64,000 nt of DNA from Flaviflagellibacter rhizophilus. GTDB taxonomy: Bacteria; Pseudomonadota; Alphaproteobacteria; Rhizobiales; Methylopilaceae. Positions 1-9,385 of this stretch are shown in pieces; the stretch's first letter is position 1; the number at the start of each line of letters is the position of its first letter. The stretch lies in contig NZ_JAXAFJ010000006.1 in assembly GCF_033898525.1 (NCBI RefSeq), positions 1 to 64,000 of the forward strand, in the 5' to 3' direction. Both the position numbers and the translations under genes were made by a program. The notes beneath the pieces were generated by a model that saw only the letters and a list, made by a program, of their open reading frames with translations, had not been told where the DNA came from and ran no database searches.

Positions 1-52
1 CATCGGAAACCTCAACCCGACCTCAACCGTCAGCAAGAAAAAGGCCCAGTAA
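1..52 (+). CDS. oxc: C-terminal end of probable oxalyl-CoA decarboxylase (partial)
   Basis: Only the last 16 codons are in the window, reading IGNLNPTSTVSKKKAQ and then TAA at 50-52. This tail resembles the C-terminus of oxalyl-CoA decarboxylases (E. coli YfdU ends with a similar ITKLNPK stretch, from memory). The next gene is formyl-CoA:oxalate CoA-transferase, the usual partner of oxc. The enzyme is ThDP-dependent and turns oxalyl-CoA into formyl-CoA and CO2. The assignment rests on a short tail plus context, so it is an inference. Confidence 0.55.
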   Translation, partial: IGNLNPTSTVSKKKAQ

Positions 53-170
53 AACTGGCCGACCGGGGCGGCGCCAAAGCCGCCCTGCACAGCATGTCCC
101 CTCCGGTGCGGCCCAGCCGCCCGGAAGGGATGTGTCGAACGACAAGATGCATTGGAGAGGAAGCAAAGAG

Positions 171-1448
171 ATGGGCAAGGCTCTAGACGGCGTTCGCGTT
201 CTTGACTTCACCCACGTCCAGTCAGGTCCGACCTGCACGCAGCTCCTCGCCTGGTTCGGCGCGGACGTGATCAAGGTGGAGCGCCCCGGCGAGGGTGACA
301 TCACCCGTTCCCAGCTGCGGGACATTCCGGGCGCCGACAGCCTCTATTTCACGATGCTGAACTCGAACAAGCGTTCGATCACGCTCGACACCAAGAATCC
401 CGAGGGCCGCGCCGTCCTCGAAGAGCTCATCAAGATCTGCGACGTGATGGTCGAGAACTTCGCCCCCGGCGTGCTCGACCGCATGGGCCTGACCTGGGAG
501 CGCATCCAGAGCATCAATCCGCGCATCATCGTTGCGTCCGTGAAGGGCTTTGGTCCCGGACCTTTCGAAGACTGCAAGGTCTACGAGAACGTGGCCCAGT
601 GCACAGGCGGCTCCGCCTCCACCACCGGCTTCCGCGACGGCCTGCCGCTGGTGACCGGCTCGCAGATCGGCGATTCCGGCACGGGCCTGCATCTGGCGCT
701 TGGCATCGTGACTGCTCTTTACCAGCGCACGCTGACGGGCAAGGGCCAGAAGGTGCTCTGCGCCATGCAGGATTCCGTGCTGAACCTGTGCCGCGTGAAG
801 CTGCGCGACCAGCAGCGCCTCGAGCGCGGTCCGCTCCAGGAATACAGCCAGTTCGGCGAAGGTATCCCGTTCGGCGACACCGTGCCGCGCGCGGGCAACG
901 ATTCCGGCGGCGGACAGCCCGGACGCATCCTGCGCTGCAAGGGCTGGGAGACCGATCCCAACGCCTACATCTACTTCATCACGCAGGCGCAGGTGTGGGA
1001 CAAGGTCTGCACCGTCATCGGGAAGGAAGAGTGGCTCACCGATCCCGATTACGCCAAGCCGGTGAACCGCCTGCCGAAACTGAACCACATCTTCGCGACG
1101 ATCGAAGAGTGGACCATGACGAAGACCAAGTTCGAGGTGATGGACATCCTCAACGAGGTGGACATCCCGTGCGGGCCGATCCTTTCCATGAAGGAGATCG
1201 CCGCCGACGAGTCGCTCTACGCGACCGGCACTCTTGTGAACGTCGACCATCCGGTGCGCGGCGCCTACATCACCGTGGGCAATCCGATCAAGCTTTCGGA
1301 CAACGATGTCGCGGTCGAGCGCTCGCCTCTTCTCGGCGAACACACGGACGAGATCCTGTCGCAGGTGCTGAACCTCGGCGAGGAGCGGATCGCGCAGATC
1401 AAGGCCTCCGGGGCCACCGGCGCGCCTGTCCGTCAGGCGGCCGAGTAA
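171..1448 (+). CDS. frc: Formyl-CoA:oxalate CoA-transferase
   Basis: Class III CoA-transferase of 425 aa, close to the 428 aa of Oxalobacter Frc. It moves CoA from formyl-CoA to oxalate, making oxalyl-CoA for decarboxylation by Oxc. Visible features are the N-terminal LDFTHVQSGPTCTQLL motif, KVYENVAQC, the catalytic aspartate at about D168 in GDSGTGLHL, LRDQQRLERG, and the C-terminal APLLGEHTDE-type motif (here SPLLGEHTDE). I chose ATG 171, with a GAGAGG ribosome site about 10 nt upstream, because the homologues begin at this MGKALDG-like point; a GTG at 132 would add 13 residues with no family support. It lies downstream of the oxc tail and upstream of sucCD, all on the same strand. Confidence 0.93.
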   Translation: MGKALDGVRVLDFTHVQSGPTCTQLLAWFGADVIKVERPGEGDITRSQLRDIPGADSLYFTMLNSNKRSITLDTKNPEGRAVLEELIKICDVMVENFAPGVLDRMGLTWERIQSINPRIIVASVKGFGPGPFEDCKVYENVAQCTGGSASTTGFRDGLPLVTGSQIGDSGTGLHLALGIVTALYQRTLTGKGQKVLCAMQDSVLNLCRVKLRDQQRLERGPLQEYSQFGEGIPFGDTVPRAGNDSGGGQPGRILRCKGWETDPNAYIYFITQAQVWDKVCTVIGKEEWLTDPDYAKPVNRLPKLNHIFATIEEWTMTKTKFEVMDILNEVDIPCGPILSMKEIAADESLYATGTLVNVDHPVRGAYITVGNPIKLSDNDVAVERSPLLGEHTDEILSQVLNLGEERIAQIKASGATGAPVRQAAE

Positions 1449-1460
1449 GCCTTTCTATTC

Positions 1461-1513
1461 CAGTCGGACGCGGACACGGGGGTTTTCGCGTCCGACTGCT
1501 GTGCCTTGCACAG
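1461..1513 (+). other. Two consecutive hairpins between frc and sucC
   Basis: Bases 1461-1472 pair perfectly with 1487-1498 (12 bp, 14-nt loop). Directly after, 1499-1504 pairs with 1508-1513 (6 bp, 3-nt loop). No T-run follows, so this is not a classic intrinsic terminator. It could be a partial terminator, an RNase barrier that uncouples frc and sucCD mRNA levels, or a binding site. Seen directly; the function is unknown. Confidence 0.55.
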
Positions 1514-1588
1514 AAAAGGAATGGGTGCGCTCATGCCGGGAGCGGTCCACGTCTCAAACAATCAACAAAAGCGGAGGGGGGCACCCCG

Positions 1589-2787
<1,199 letters not shown>

Positions 2788-2788
<1 letters not shown>

Positions 2789-3672
2789 TGTCCGTTCTGC
2801 TCACCAAAGACACCAAGGTCATCGTTCAGGGCTTTACCGGCAAGAACGGCACGTTCCACTCCGAGCAGGCCATCGCCTACGGCACCAAGGTCGTCGGCGG
2901 CACCTCGCCGGGCAAGGGCGGCGCCAGCCACCTGAACCTGCCGGTGTTCGACACCGTGGCCGAAGCGCGCGAGAAGACCGGCGCCGACGCCTCCGTGATC
3001 TATGTTCCGCCTCCGGGCGCGGCCGATGCGATCATGGAAGCCATCGACGCCGAGATCCCGCTCATCGTCTGCATCACCGAAGGTATCCCGGTGATGGACA
3101 TGGTGCGTGTGCGCCGCTCGCTGGACGGCTCCAAGTCCCGCCTGATCGGACCGAACTGCCCGGGCATCGTCACCGCCGGCGAATCGAAGATTGGCATCAT
3201 GCCGGCAAACATCTTCAAGCCGGGCTCGGTGGGCGTGGTGTCGCGCTCCGGCACCCTGACCTACGAGGCTGTGTTCCAGACCACGAACGAAGGCCTCGGC
3301 CAGACCACCGCAGTCGGCATCGGCGGCGACCCGGTCAAGGGCACCGAGTTCATCGACGTGCTGGAACTGTTCCTCGCTGACCCCAAGACCGAATCGATCA
3401 TCATGATCGGTGAGATCGGCGGCTCGGCCGAGGAGGACGCAGCCCAGTTCCTTGCCGATGAAGCCCGCAAGGGCCGCAAGAAGCCGACAGTCGGCTTCAT
3501 CGCAGGCCGCACGGCTCCTCCCGGCCGTCGCATGGGCCATGCCGGTGCGATCATCTCGGGCGGCAAGGGCGGCGCGGAAGACAAGATCGCGGCGATGGAG
3601 GCCGCGGGCATCCGCGTGTCGCCTTCGCCGGCCAAGCTCGGCAAGACGCTGGTCGAGCTTCTCAGGGGCTGA
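2788..3672 (+). CDS. sucD: Succinyl-CoA synthetase alpha subunit
   Basis: 294 aa. It binds CoA and carries the phosphohistidine. The N-terminal Rossmann motif is VIVQGFTGKNGTFHSEQA; the ligase signature MGHAGAIISGGKGGAEDKIA holds the active-site His at about residue 251. GPNCPGIVTAGESKIGIMP and SRSGTLTYEA are further family blocks. It is slightly shorter than typical rhizobial TCA SucD because the loop after the GGTSPGKGG segment is compact. It overlaps sucC by one base, so equal amounts of both subunits are expected. The catalytic residues are intact. Confidence 0.93.
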
Positions 3673-3679
3673 GGACTTC

Positions 3680-3709
3680 CGGTGCGGGGCTCCCAACGGC
3701 TCCGCACCG
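3680..3709 (+). terminator. Hairpin after sucD, possible terminator
   Basis: CGGTGCGGGGC (3680-3690) pairs with 3699-3709 over 11 positions with one G-T wobble and an 8-nt loop, starting 8 nt after the sucD stop. No T-tract follows, so it may be a weak or Rho-assisted terminator or an mRNA-stabilising 3' end. Confidence 0.45.
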
Positions 3710-3785
3710 CTACTTCGGCCCTGCCGCTACTGATGGACCGCTTGCAGCGAACTGCGGCCTTCGCTAAGCCGGATCGAACATCTTT

Positions 3786-3860
3786 TGGGGCGTCGCCAAG
3801 CGGTAAGGCAGGGGATTTTGATTCCCCCATGCGGAGGTTCGAATCCTCCCGCCCCAGCCA
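3786..3860 (+). tRNA. tRNA-Gln (anticodon TTG)
   Basis: 75 nt including an encoded CCA. The acceptor stem TGGGGCG pairs with CGCCCCA, followed by discriminator G and CCA. The D-arm is GCCAAGCGGTAAGGC. The anticodon arm is GGGGA-TTTTGAT-TCCCC with TTG at positions 34-36. The T-arm is GGAGGTTCGAATCCTCC. All four stems form. It lies between sucD and the SWIB gene. Confidence 0.95.
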
Positions 3861-3976
3861 GACCTGTTGACTCCGAACGCAAAACGGCTTTCCACGTTGA
3901 TGGAAGACTGGAATCGTACGCTGAACCCCTAGACCGATGCGGCCCCTGGTCGCCATCGCACCAACCGGAGGAATCC

Positions 3977-4279
3977 ATGGCCAAGACTGCTACCAAGAAG
4001 CCTGCGTCGGAGAGCGGTGAGAAGACCGCGCGGAAGCCCAATGCTGCGTTCATGAAGCCTCTGCAGCCGTCCAAGGAGCTTGGCGAAGTGGTCGGCAGTG
4101 ACCCGCTTCCGCGTTCCGAGGTGGTCAGCAAGATTTGGGAATACATCAAGAAGAACAATCTTCAGAACCCCGAGAACAAGCGCGAGATCCTGTCGGACGA
4201 CAAGCTTGAGCCAGTCTTCGGGAAGAAGAAGGTAACGATGTTCGAGATGAACAAGCTGCTGGCAGCCCACCTCAAGTGA
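3977..4279 (+). CDS. SWIB/MDM2 domain protein
   Basis: 100 aa. After a Lys/Ala-rich flexible N-terminus (about residues 1-28) comes a single SWIB domain: MKPLQPSKELGEVVGSDPL, then IWEYIKKNNLQNPENKREI, DDKLEPVFGKKKVTMFEMNK. In eukaryotes this fold is part of chromatin complexes; in bacteria it occurs in Chlamydia and many alphaproteobacteria and its role is unclear, possibly DNA or topology related. ATG 3977 has a GGAGG site 5 nt upstream. It is followed at once by a strong terminator, so it is probably monocistronic. Confidence 0.88.
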   Translation: MAKTATKKPASESGEKTARKPNAAFMKPLQPSKELGEVVGSDPLPRSEVVSKIWEYIKKNNLQNPENKREILSDDKLEPVFGKKKVTMFEMNKLLAAHLK

Positions 4280-4285
4280 TCATGG

Positions 4286-4316
4286 GGCTGGTCGGTCGAG
4301 GCCGACCAGCCTTTTT
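4286..4316 (+). terminator. Intrinsic terminator after the SWIB gene
   Basis: GGCTGGTCGG (4286-4295) pairs perfectly with CCGACCAGCC (4302-4311); TTTTT follows. It starts 6 nt after the SWIB stop codon. Confidence 0.92.
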
Positions 4317-4349
4317 CCCGGCGGTGATCCGCTGCTCGTTGGCGATGTG

Positions 4350-4628
4350 ATGCCGATGACGTCATCCGACAACGAAGATGGCAACAAGCGGAATGCGCCT
4401 CGCATGCGCACCTTCAAGGGCGCTCAACTCGTCGCCCCTGGCCTCTTCTCGACCTTCGACTGCATCGTGCGCAACATGTCGGAGACCGGCGCCCTGGTGG
4501 AGGTGCCTTCGACCGTGGGAATACCTGGGGTCATCATCCTGCGCCTCAACGACCGGACGCTGGAGCGGAACTGCCGCGTGGCGTGGCGCACCGAGCAGCG
4601 GATGGGCTTGCGCTTCGTCTCAGAATAG
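4350..4628 (+). CDS. PilZ domain protein
   Basis: 92 aa, a stand-alone PilZ-like domain. It reads RNAPRMRTFKGAQLV near the N-terminus, then CIVRNMSETGALVEV (the D/NxSxxG-like core), GVIILRLNDR, and CRVAWRTEQRMGLRFV. PilZ domains bind cyclic-di-GMP through an RxxxR and a D/NxSxxG motif; here NMSETG is present, while the RxxxR equivalent is only approximate (RNAPR). The start is uncertain: GTG 4347, ATG 4350 and ATG 4356 are in frame and none has a clear ribosome site. Its 3' end overlaps the convergent folK stop by 9 nt. Confidence 0.8.
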   Translation: MPMTSSDNEDGNKRNAPRMRTFKGAQLVAPGLFSTFDCIVRNMSETGALVEVPSTVGIPGVIILRLNDRTLERNCRVAWRTEQRMGLRFVSE

Positions 4629-5117
4629 CCGGGCTTCCGGGGCTTCCTCGACACCATCCCGGCCAAGCGCCTCTGCCCGCTCACGAACCGTCACCCCGTC
4701 GATCCGCCAATCCGGGGCTATGCAGGCAAGCGGCACCAGAACGAAGGCGCGCTCCGTCATCCGGGGGTGAGGGATGACGAGATCCGCCTCGTTCACCGAG
4801 CGGTCGCCGTAGAGCAGGATGTCGGCATCGATCTTGCGAGGCCCCCAGCGCTCCTCAGTTCCCCGGTCTCGCCCGCCTTCGTCTTCCGCCTTGCGGCAGA
4901 CTGCAAGAAGCTCTCGCGGCGCCAGTGACGTTTCCACGATGATGCAGGCATTCAGGAAGGTGTCCTGATCCACCCGTCCCCACGGGCTTGTTCTGTAGAC
5001 AGCCGAGGTGGCACGCAAAGTGATTCCGGGGGTCGCGGCAATCGCCTCCACGGCGTGCTTGAGGTTGGCCGCCTTGTCTCCGAGATTGGAACCGAGACCA
5101 ATTGCCGCCTCAGGCAT
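4620..5117 (-). CDS. folK: HPPK, 2-amino-4-hydroxy-6-hydroxymethyldihydropteridine pyrophosphokinase
   Basis: 165 aa. It transfers pyrophosphate from ATP to 6-hydroxymethyl-dihydropterin in folate synthesis. Motifs seen: IGLGSNLGDKAANL at the N-terminus, YRTSPWG, the signature ERWGPRKIDADILLYG with the metal-binding aspartates, and IPHPRMTERAFVL. It is the last gene of folP-folB-folK; its ATG lies inside the end of folB (8-nt overlap), so translation is coupled. Confidence 0.95.
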   Translation of the reverse strand: MPEAAIGLGSNLGDKAANLKHAVEAIAATPGITLRATSAVYRTSPWGRVDQDTFLNACIIVETSLAPRELLAVCRKAEDEGGRDRGTEERWGPRKIDADILLYGDRSVNEADLVIPHPRMTERAFVLVPLACIAPDWRIDGVTVRERAEALGRDGVEEAPEARLF

Positions 5118-5475
5118 GGCGCTGGCGACGGATGTGGATTTCGACCGAATCGAACACCGCTTCGATGGGCGCGCTTGGCTTACGGATGGTCACTTCGGCG
5201 CTCTGCACGATCGGGAACCGCTCGAAAATCCGGCGGGCAACGCGCTCGGCCAGTGTCTCCAGCAGCTTCTGGCGTGTCTCGGAGAATGCCTTGCCGATAA
5301 CGTCCACAAGAGCCGCGTAGTCCACCGTCTCATCCACGGAATCCGAGCGCGATGCGGGGGCGAGATCTGCCTCCACCACGACATCCAGATAGAAGCGCTG
5401 GCCGATCTCGCGCTCGCCCTCGAAGACGCCATGATAGGCGAAGAGGGCCAGGTTCCTGACGGTGATGCGGTCCAT
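5110..5475 (-). CDS. folB: Dihydroneopterin aldolase
   Basis: 121 aa, the usual size. It cleaves 7,8-dihydroneopterin to 6-hydroxymethyl-dihydropterin and glycolaldehyde. Seen: MDRITVRNLALFAYHGVF at the start with the active-site region YHGVFEGE, then GQRFYLDVVVE, DETVDYAALVDV, LAERVARRIFE and VTIRKPSAPI. The start ATG shares one base with the folP stop (TAATG) and the end overlaps folK, so the three genes form a coupled unit. Confidence 0.95.
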   Translation of the reverse strand: MDRITVRNLALFAYHGVFEGEREIGQRFYLDVVVEADLAPASRSDSVDETVDYAALVDVIGKAFSETRQKLLETLAERVARRIFERFPIVQSAEVTIRKPSAPIEAVFDSVEIHIRRQRHA

Positions 5476-6302
5476 TAGGCTCGGTCCTGTTCTCGCACGG
5501 CGGCCAGCACGCTGAACGCCTCCCTATGGGCTGCGACATCGTGGGCGCGAATGACGTCGGCCCCCTGTAACACGCCGCAGATATGTGCCGCGAGGGTTCC
5601 GGCGAGCCGTGCCTTGGGATCCTCGACGCCCGTGAGACGGCCGATGAAGCGCTTGCGCGATGCGCCCAGCAGGATGGGGAAACCAAGTCGGCGCAGATCA
5701 CCGAGGTGGCTGATCACCTCCGCGCTTTGTTCGGGCGTCTTGCCGAAGCCGACGCCCGGATCCAGCAGGATGCGGTCCTCAGTCATCCCTGCGCGCAAAG
5801 CGATCTCTACGGAACGGCTGAGGAAGCCGCGAACATCGGACATGATGTCGATGGACGGATCGGCAGCGTCGCGGTTGTGCATCAGCACTACGCCTGCGCC
5901 GGTGTCGGCGGCGACACGAGCCATCTCGCGGTCGCGTTGGAAGCCCCACACATCGTTGATGATGTCCGCGCCGACACTCACGGCCCGGGCGGCCACCGAG
6001 GCCTTCATCGTGTCGACCGAAAGCGGCAGGCTGAGCGTGTCGCGTGCGATCCGCAGCGCCGGGAGCACGCGGGCGCACTCCTCGTCGGCACCGACCGGCG
6101 TGGAGCCCGGCCGGGTGGATTCCCCTCCAATGTCAAGGATGTCGGCCCCCTCATCGGCGGCCCGCTGGATGTGGCGCGCGGCGGCTTCGGGATCACTGAA
6201 GTCGCCCCCATCAGAGAAGGAATCAGGGGTGACGTTCAGGATGCCCATCAGGATGGGGCGATCGAGCCTGACCTCGCGAGCGCGCGCCCGGAAAACCCGC
6301 AT
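5475..6302 (-). CDS. folP: Dihydropteroate synthase
   Basis: 275 aa. It condenses hydroxymethyl-dihydropterin pyrophosphate with p-aminobenzoate and is the sulfonamide target. The two signatures are MGILNVTPDSFSDGGDF and DIGGESTRPGS; DPGVGFGKTPEQS and LGASRKRFIG follow. I chose the start at 6302 because GGAAG precedes it by about 6 nt and it gives the usual 18 residues before MGILNV. An upstream in-frame ATG at 6335 would overlap the M20 peptidase gene by 10 nt. Confidence 0.94.
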   Translation of the reverse strand: MRVFRARAREVRLDRPILMGILNVTPDSFSDGGDFSDPEAAARHIQRAADEGADILDIGGESTRPGSTPVGADEECARVLPALRIARDTLSLPLSVDTMKASVAARAVSVGADIINDVWGFQRDREMARVAADTGAGVVLMHNRDAADPSIDIMSDVRGFLSRSVEIALRAGMTEDRILLDPGVGFGKTPEQSAEVISHLGDLRRLGFPILLGASRKRFIGRLTGVEDPKARLAGTLAAHICGVLQGADVIRAHDVAAHREAFSVLAAVREQDRA

Positions 6303-6325
6303 CGTTGCTTCCGGGGAGTGGCGAG

Positions 6326-7717
6326 CTATCGCCATTCACCGAGGTTTCCGAGGATGCGAACCCACGAGCGGATGCCTTTGTGGAACGCCTTCAGGTCGTA
6401 CTTCTCGTTAGGCGAGTGGATGCGGTCATCGTCCTGAGCGAAGCCGATCATGAGCGTCGGCATGCCCAACTCGGACCGGAAGGCGCCGACGATGGGAATG
6501 GAGCCGCCCGAGCCCATGAGGATCGGTTCCTTGCCCCATTCCTGCTGGAGCCCTTGAGCCGCCAGCGCGAGGGCAGGGCTGTCGGCCTCCAACTCGATGG
6601 CCGCACTGGCCCCATGCTCGCGGAACGCAATGGTGGCGCCTTCCGGCAGGCGCGCCTTCAGGAACTCGCGGAACGCAGAACGAACCTTCGCGGGATCCTG
6701 CTTTCCGACAAGGCGGAAGGAGATCTTTGCGGAGGCCTGCGCGGGAATGACGGTCTTGAAGCCTTCGCCGGTATAGCCGCCATGGATGCCGTTGATCTCG
6801 CAGGTCGGCCGCGCCCAGATCTGCTCCAAGACGCTGCGGCCCTTTTCCCCGGCAACGCCCGGCGTCAGGCCGGCCTCTCCAAGGAACGAGGCGTCATCGA
6901 AGCCCAGGCCGGACCACTGCCGTGAAATCGCTTCCGGCAGTTCCGCAACGCCGTCATAGAAGCCGGGAACGGTGACCCGGCCGCTGTCGTCGTGCAGGGC
7001 GGAGAGAAGGCCGGTCAGCACGCGAATAGGGTTGAGTGCCGGACCGCCATACATCCCGGAGTGCAGGTCGCGGCCGGCTGTGCTGATCGTGACCTCCTCG
7101 CCCACAAGGCCGCGCAGGCGGGTGGTGATGGCAGGCGTTTCGGGATCCCACTGGCCGGTGTCGCAGACGAGCGCAAGATCGGCCCGCAATTCTTCCTTGT
7201 TGGCGTCGAAGAACGGCTTGAGCGAGGGACTGCCCGATTCTTCCTCGCCCTCCAGCAGCACGGTGACGGCGACGGGCAGTTCACCGGCCTCGGCAATCCA
7301 GGCGCGAGCCGCCTCCAGGAAGGTGAAGAGCTGGCCTTTGTCATCGGACGCGCCGCGGGCGACGATGCGTTCTCCGCGAGGGCCGGTTTCGATGCGGGGC
7401 TCGAAGGGCGGCGTCTGCCAAAGGTCCAGCGGCTCCGGCGGCTGCACGTCGTAGTGCCCGTAGAACAGGACGTGGCGCTGGGCGTTGGCCGGCCGGCGGT
7501 GGGCAAGCACCATGGGGTGACCCGAGGTGTCGGCCACGCGCGAGGTGAAGCCGATCTCCGACAACTGGTCTGAGGCCCATTGTGCTGCCCGCCGACACTC
7601 CGGCTTGTAGGCCGGGTCCGTGGAGATCGACGGGATGGACAGGAACTGGAACAGCAGGTCGAGCGAAAGCTGCAGGCCGGCGTCTGCCGCCTTGAGGACG
7701 GCGTCGGTCTTGGACAT
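6326..7717 (-). CDS. M20 family metallopeptidase (dipeptidase)
   Basis: 463 aa. It contains the M20 zinc site: H88 and D90 in FYGHYDVQP, D125 in GASDDKG, E158/E159 in LLEGEEESGS, D186 in VCDT, and a C-terminal His in DRIHSPNE. A dimerisation lid (about residues 210-385, with STAGRDLHSGMYGG) interrupts the catalytic domain. This layout matches cytosolic non-specific dipeptidases and DapE/CPG2-like enzymes that cleave small peptides. The substrate cannot be read from the sequence. GAAGGAT precedes the ATG. It lies directly upstream of folP, with about 23 nt between. Confidence 0.88.
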   Translation of the reverse strand: MSKTDAVLKAADAGLQLSLDLLFQFLSIPSISTDPAYKPECRRAAQWASDQLSEIGFTSRVADTSGHPMVLAHRRPANAQRHVLFYGHYDVQPPEPLDLWQTPPFEPRIETGPRGERIVARGASDDKGQLFTFLEAARAWIAEAGELPVAVTVLLEGEEESGSPSLKPFFDANKEELRADLALVCDTGQWDPETPAITTRLRGLVGEEVTISTAGRDLHSGMYGGPALNPIRVLTGLLSALHDDSGRVTVPGFYDGVAELPEAISRQWSGLGFDDASFLGEAGLTPGVAGEKGRSVLEQIWARPTCEINGIHGGYTGEGFKTVIPAQASAKISFRLVGKQDPAKVRSAFREFLKARLPEGATIAFREHGASAAIELEADSPALALAAQGLQQEWGKEPILMGSGGSIPIVGAFRSELGMPTLMIGFAQDDDRIHSPNEKYDLKAFHKGIRSWVRILGNLGEWR

Positions 7718-7731
7718 CTGTTGATCCTTCT

Positions 7732-9279
7732 TTAGCGGCGCAGCAGGCTGCCGAGTGCCCCGCGCACGATAGCCCGGCCAAGCGACCCGCCCATGGAGCC
7801 GGCAACGGAGCGGCCGATATTGGCCGCGATGTCGCCGGCCACCCGGTTGGTGACGGTGCGCGTGACCTCACGGGCGGCCGATTGCGCCGGCGTCAGCTTC
7901 TGGCGACGATTTCCGCCCGTGCCGAAAATGCTGTTCAGGAGCCCGCCCACGCCGCTGGAAGCCTCGGCCTCAACTTCCGTCACGGCCGCAGCACTGGCCT
8001 CGGCGCGCTTCTGCAGGACTTCGTGGGCGCTCTCGCGGTCGATGGCGACGTCGTAGTGACCTGCGACGGGGCCGTTCTGGATCACCCGCTGACGCTCTTC
8101 AGCAGTCAGCGGACCCAGACGGGACGCGGGAGGACGGATCAGGGTGCGAGCCACCATGGATGGCGCGCCCTTGTCCTCGAGCGTCGACACAAGAGCCTCG
8201 CCGACATTCAACTGAGTGATGGCTTCTTCGGTATTGAAGGCCGGGTTCTGGCGGAAGGTGGACGCGGCGGCGCGAACAGCTTTCTGCTCGCGCGGCGTGT
8301 AGGCGCGCAGCGCGTGCTGAATGCGGTTGCCGAGTTGCGATGAGACGGTGTCCGGCACGTCGAGCGGGTTCTGCGTGACAAAGTAGACGCCGACGCCTTT
8401 GGAGCGGATGAGGCGGACCACTTGCTCGATCTTGTCGATGAGGGCGGCGGGCGCTTCGTCGAACAGCAGGTGGGCTTCGTCGAAGAAGAAGACGAGCTTT
8501 GGTTTGTCCGGATCTCCGATTTCCGGCAATTGCTCGAACAGTTCCGACAGCAGCCAGAGCAGGAACGTCGCGTAAAGGCGGGGCGACTGCATCAGCCGGT
8601 CGGCCGCGAGGATGGAGATCGTGCCGCGCCCGTCGCGCGTGGTGCGCATCAGGTCGGTGAGTTGAAGCGCGGGTTCGCCGAAGAGCAGGGCGCCGCCCTG
8701 GTTTTCGAGAACGAGCAATTGCCGCTGGATGGCGCCGATGCTGGCTTTGGACACATTGCCGTAGCGGGAGGTGAGTTCACCGGCCTGCTGGCCGACGAGG
8801 TTCAGGAGAGCCTGCAGGTCCTTCAGGTCGAGGAGCAGCAATCCTTCCTGATCGGCCACGCGGAAGGCGATGTTCAGCACGCCTTCCTGCACGTCGTTCA
8901 GGTTCAGCAGGCGGGCGAGCAGGAGGGGCCCCATCTCGCTGATAGTGGTGCGGACAGGCGCGCCCTGCTGGCCGAAAATGTCCCAGAAGATGACGGGGAA
9001 GTCGTCGTTGACGTAGGGCGTAAGGCCGATCTCTTCCGCTCGCTTGAGCAGGAAGTCCTTCGGCTCGCCCTTGGCGGCGAGACCTGCGAGATCGCCCTTC
9101 ACGTCCGCCGCGAAAACCGGCACTCCGGCCTCGGAGAACGCCTCCGCCAGGCCTTGCAAGGTAACTGTCTTGCCGGTTCCCGTGGCGCCCGTGATGAGGC
9201 CGTGCCGGTTGGCCAGGCGCAGCGTCAGGTATTCCGGCTTCTCGCCGGCGCCGATGAACAGCTTGCCCTCAACCTGCAT
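7732..9279 (-). CDS. HerA-like helicase/ATPase (DUF853, YjgR type)
   Basis: 515 aa. The Walker A motif GATGTGKT is at residues 31-38 and the Walker B motif LVFFFDEAHLLF at about 285. IQRQLLVLENQG, VGVYFVTQNPLDVPDTV and QLGNRIQHALRAYTP are blocks of the YjgR/DUF853 branch of HerA-FtsK ATPases. The C-terminus (about 460-515) is low-complexity, Gly/Ala/Arg-rich, unlike the core. The role in cells is not established; DNA translocation is the family expectation. I chose ATG 9279 because CAGGAG lies about 8 nt upstream and the family starts here; longer in-frame starts exist without support. Confidence 0.85.
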   Translation of the reverse strand: MQVEGKLFIGAGEKPEYLTLRLANRHGLITGATGTGKTVTLQGLAEAFSEAGVPVFAADVKGDLAGLAAKGEPKDFLLKRAEEIGLTPYVNDDFPVIFWDIFGQQGAPVRTTISEMGPLLLARLLNLNDVQEGVLNIAFRVADQEGLLLLDLKDLQALLNLVGQQAGELTSRYGNVSKASIGAIQRQLLVLENQGGALLFGEPALQLTDLMRTTRDGRGTISILAADRLMQSPRLYATFLLWLLSELFEQLPEIGDPDKPKLVFFFDEAHLLFDEAPAALIDKIEQVVRLIRSKGVGVYFVTQNPLDVPDTVSSQLGNRIQHALRAYTPREQKAVRAAASTFRQNPAFNTEEAITQLNVGEALVSTLEDKGAPSMVARTLIRPPASRLGPLTAEERQRVIQNGPVAGHYDVAIDRESAHEVLQKRAEASAAAVTEVEAEASSGVGGLLNSIFGTGGNRRQKLTPAQSAAREVTRTVTNRVAGDIAANIGRSVAGSMGGSLGRAIVRGALGSLLRR

Positions 9280-9385
9280 TGCAAACTCCTGTTCAGCGCT
9301 TCCAAGCCTTTTTGCGCGCGGGATCGTCATGTGTCGATCCCCTGGAAGCATGCCATGCTCCGCGTTGCCTTGAGGAGGTCTGCCG

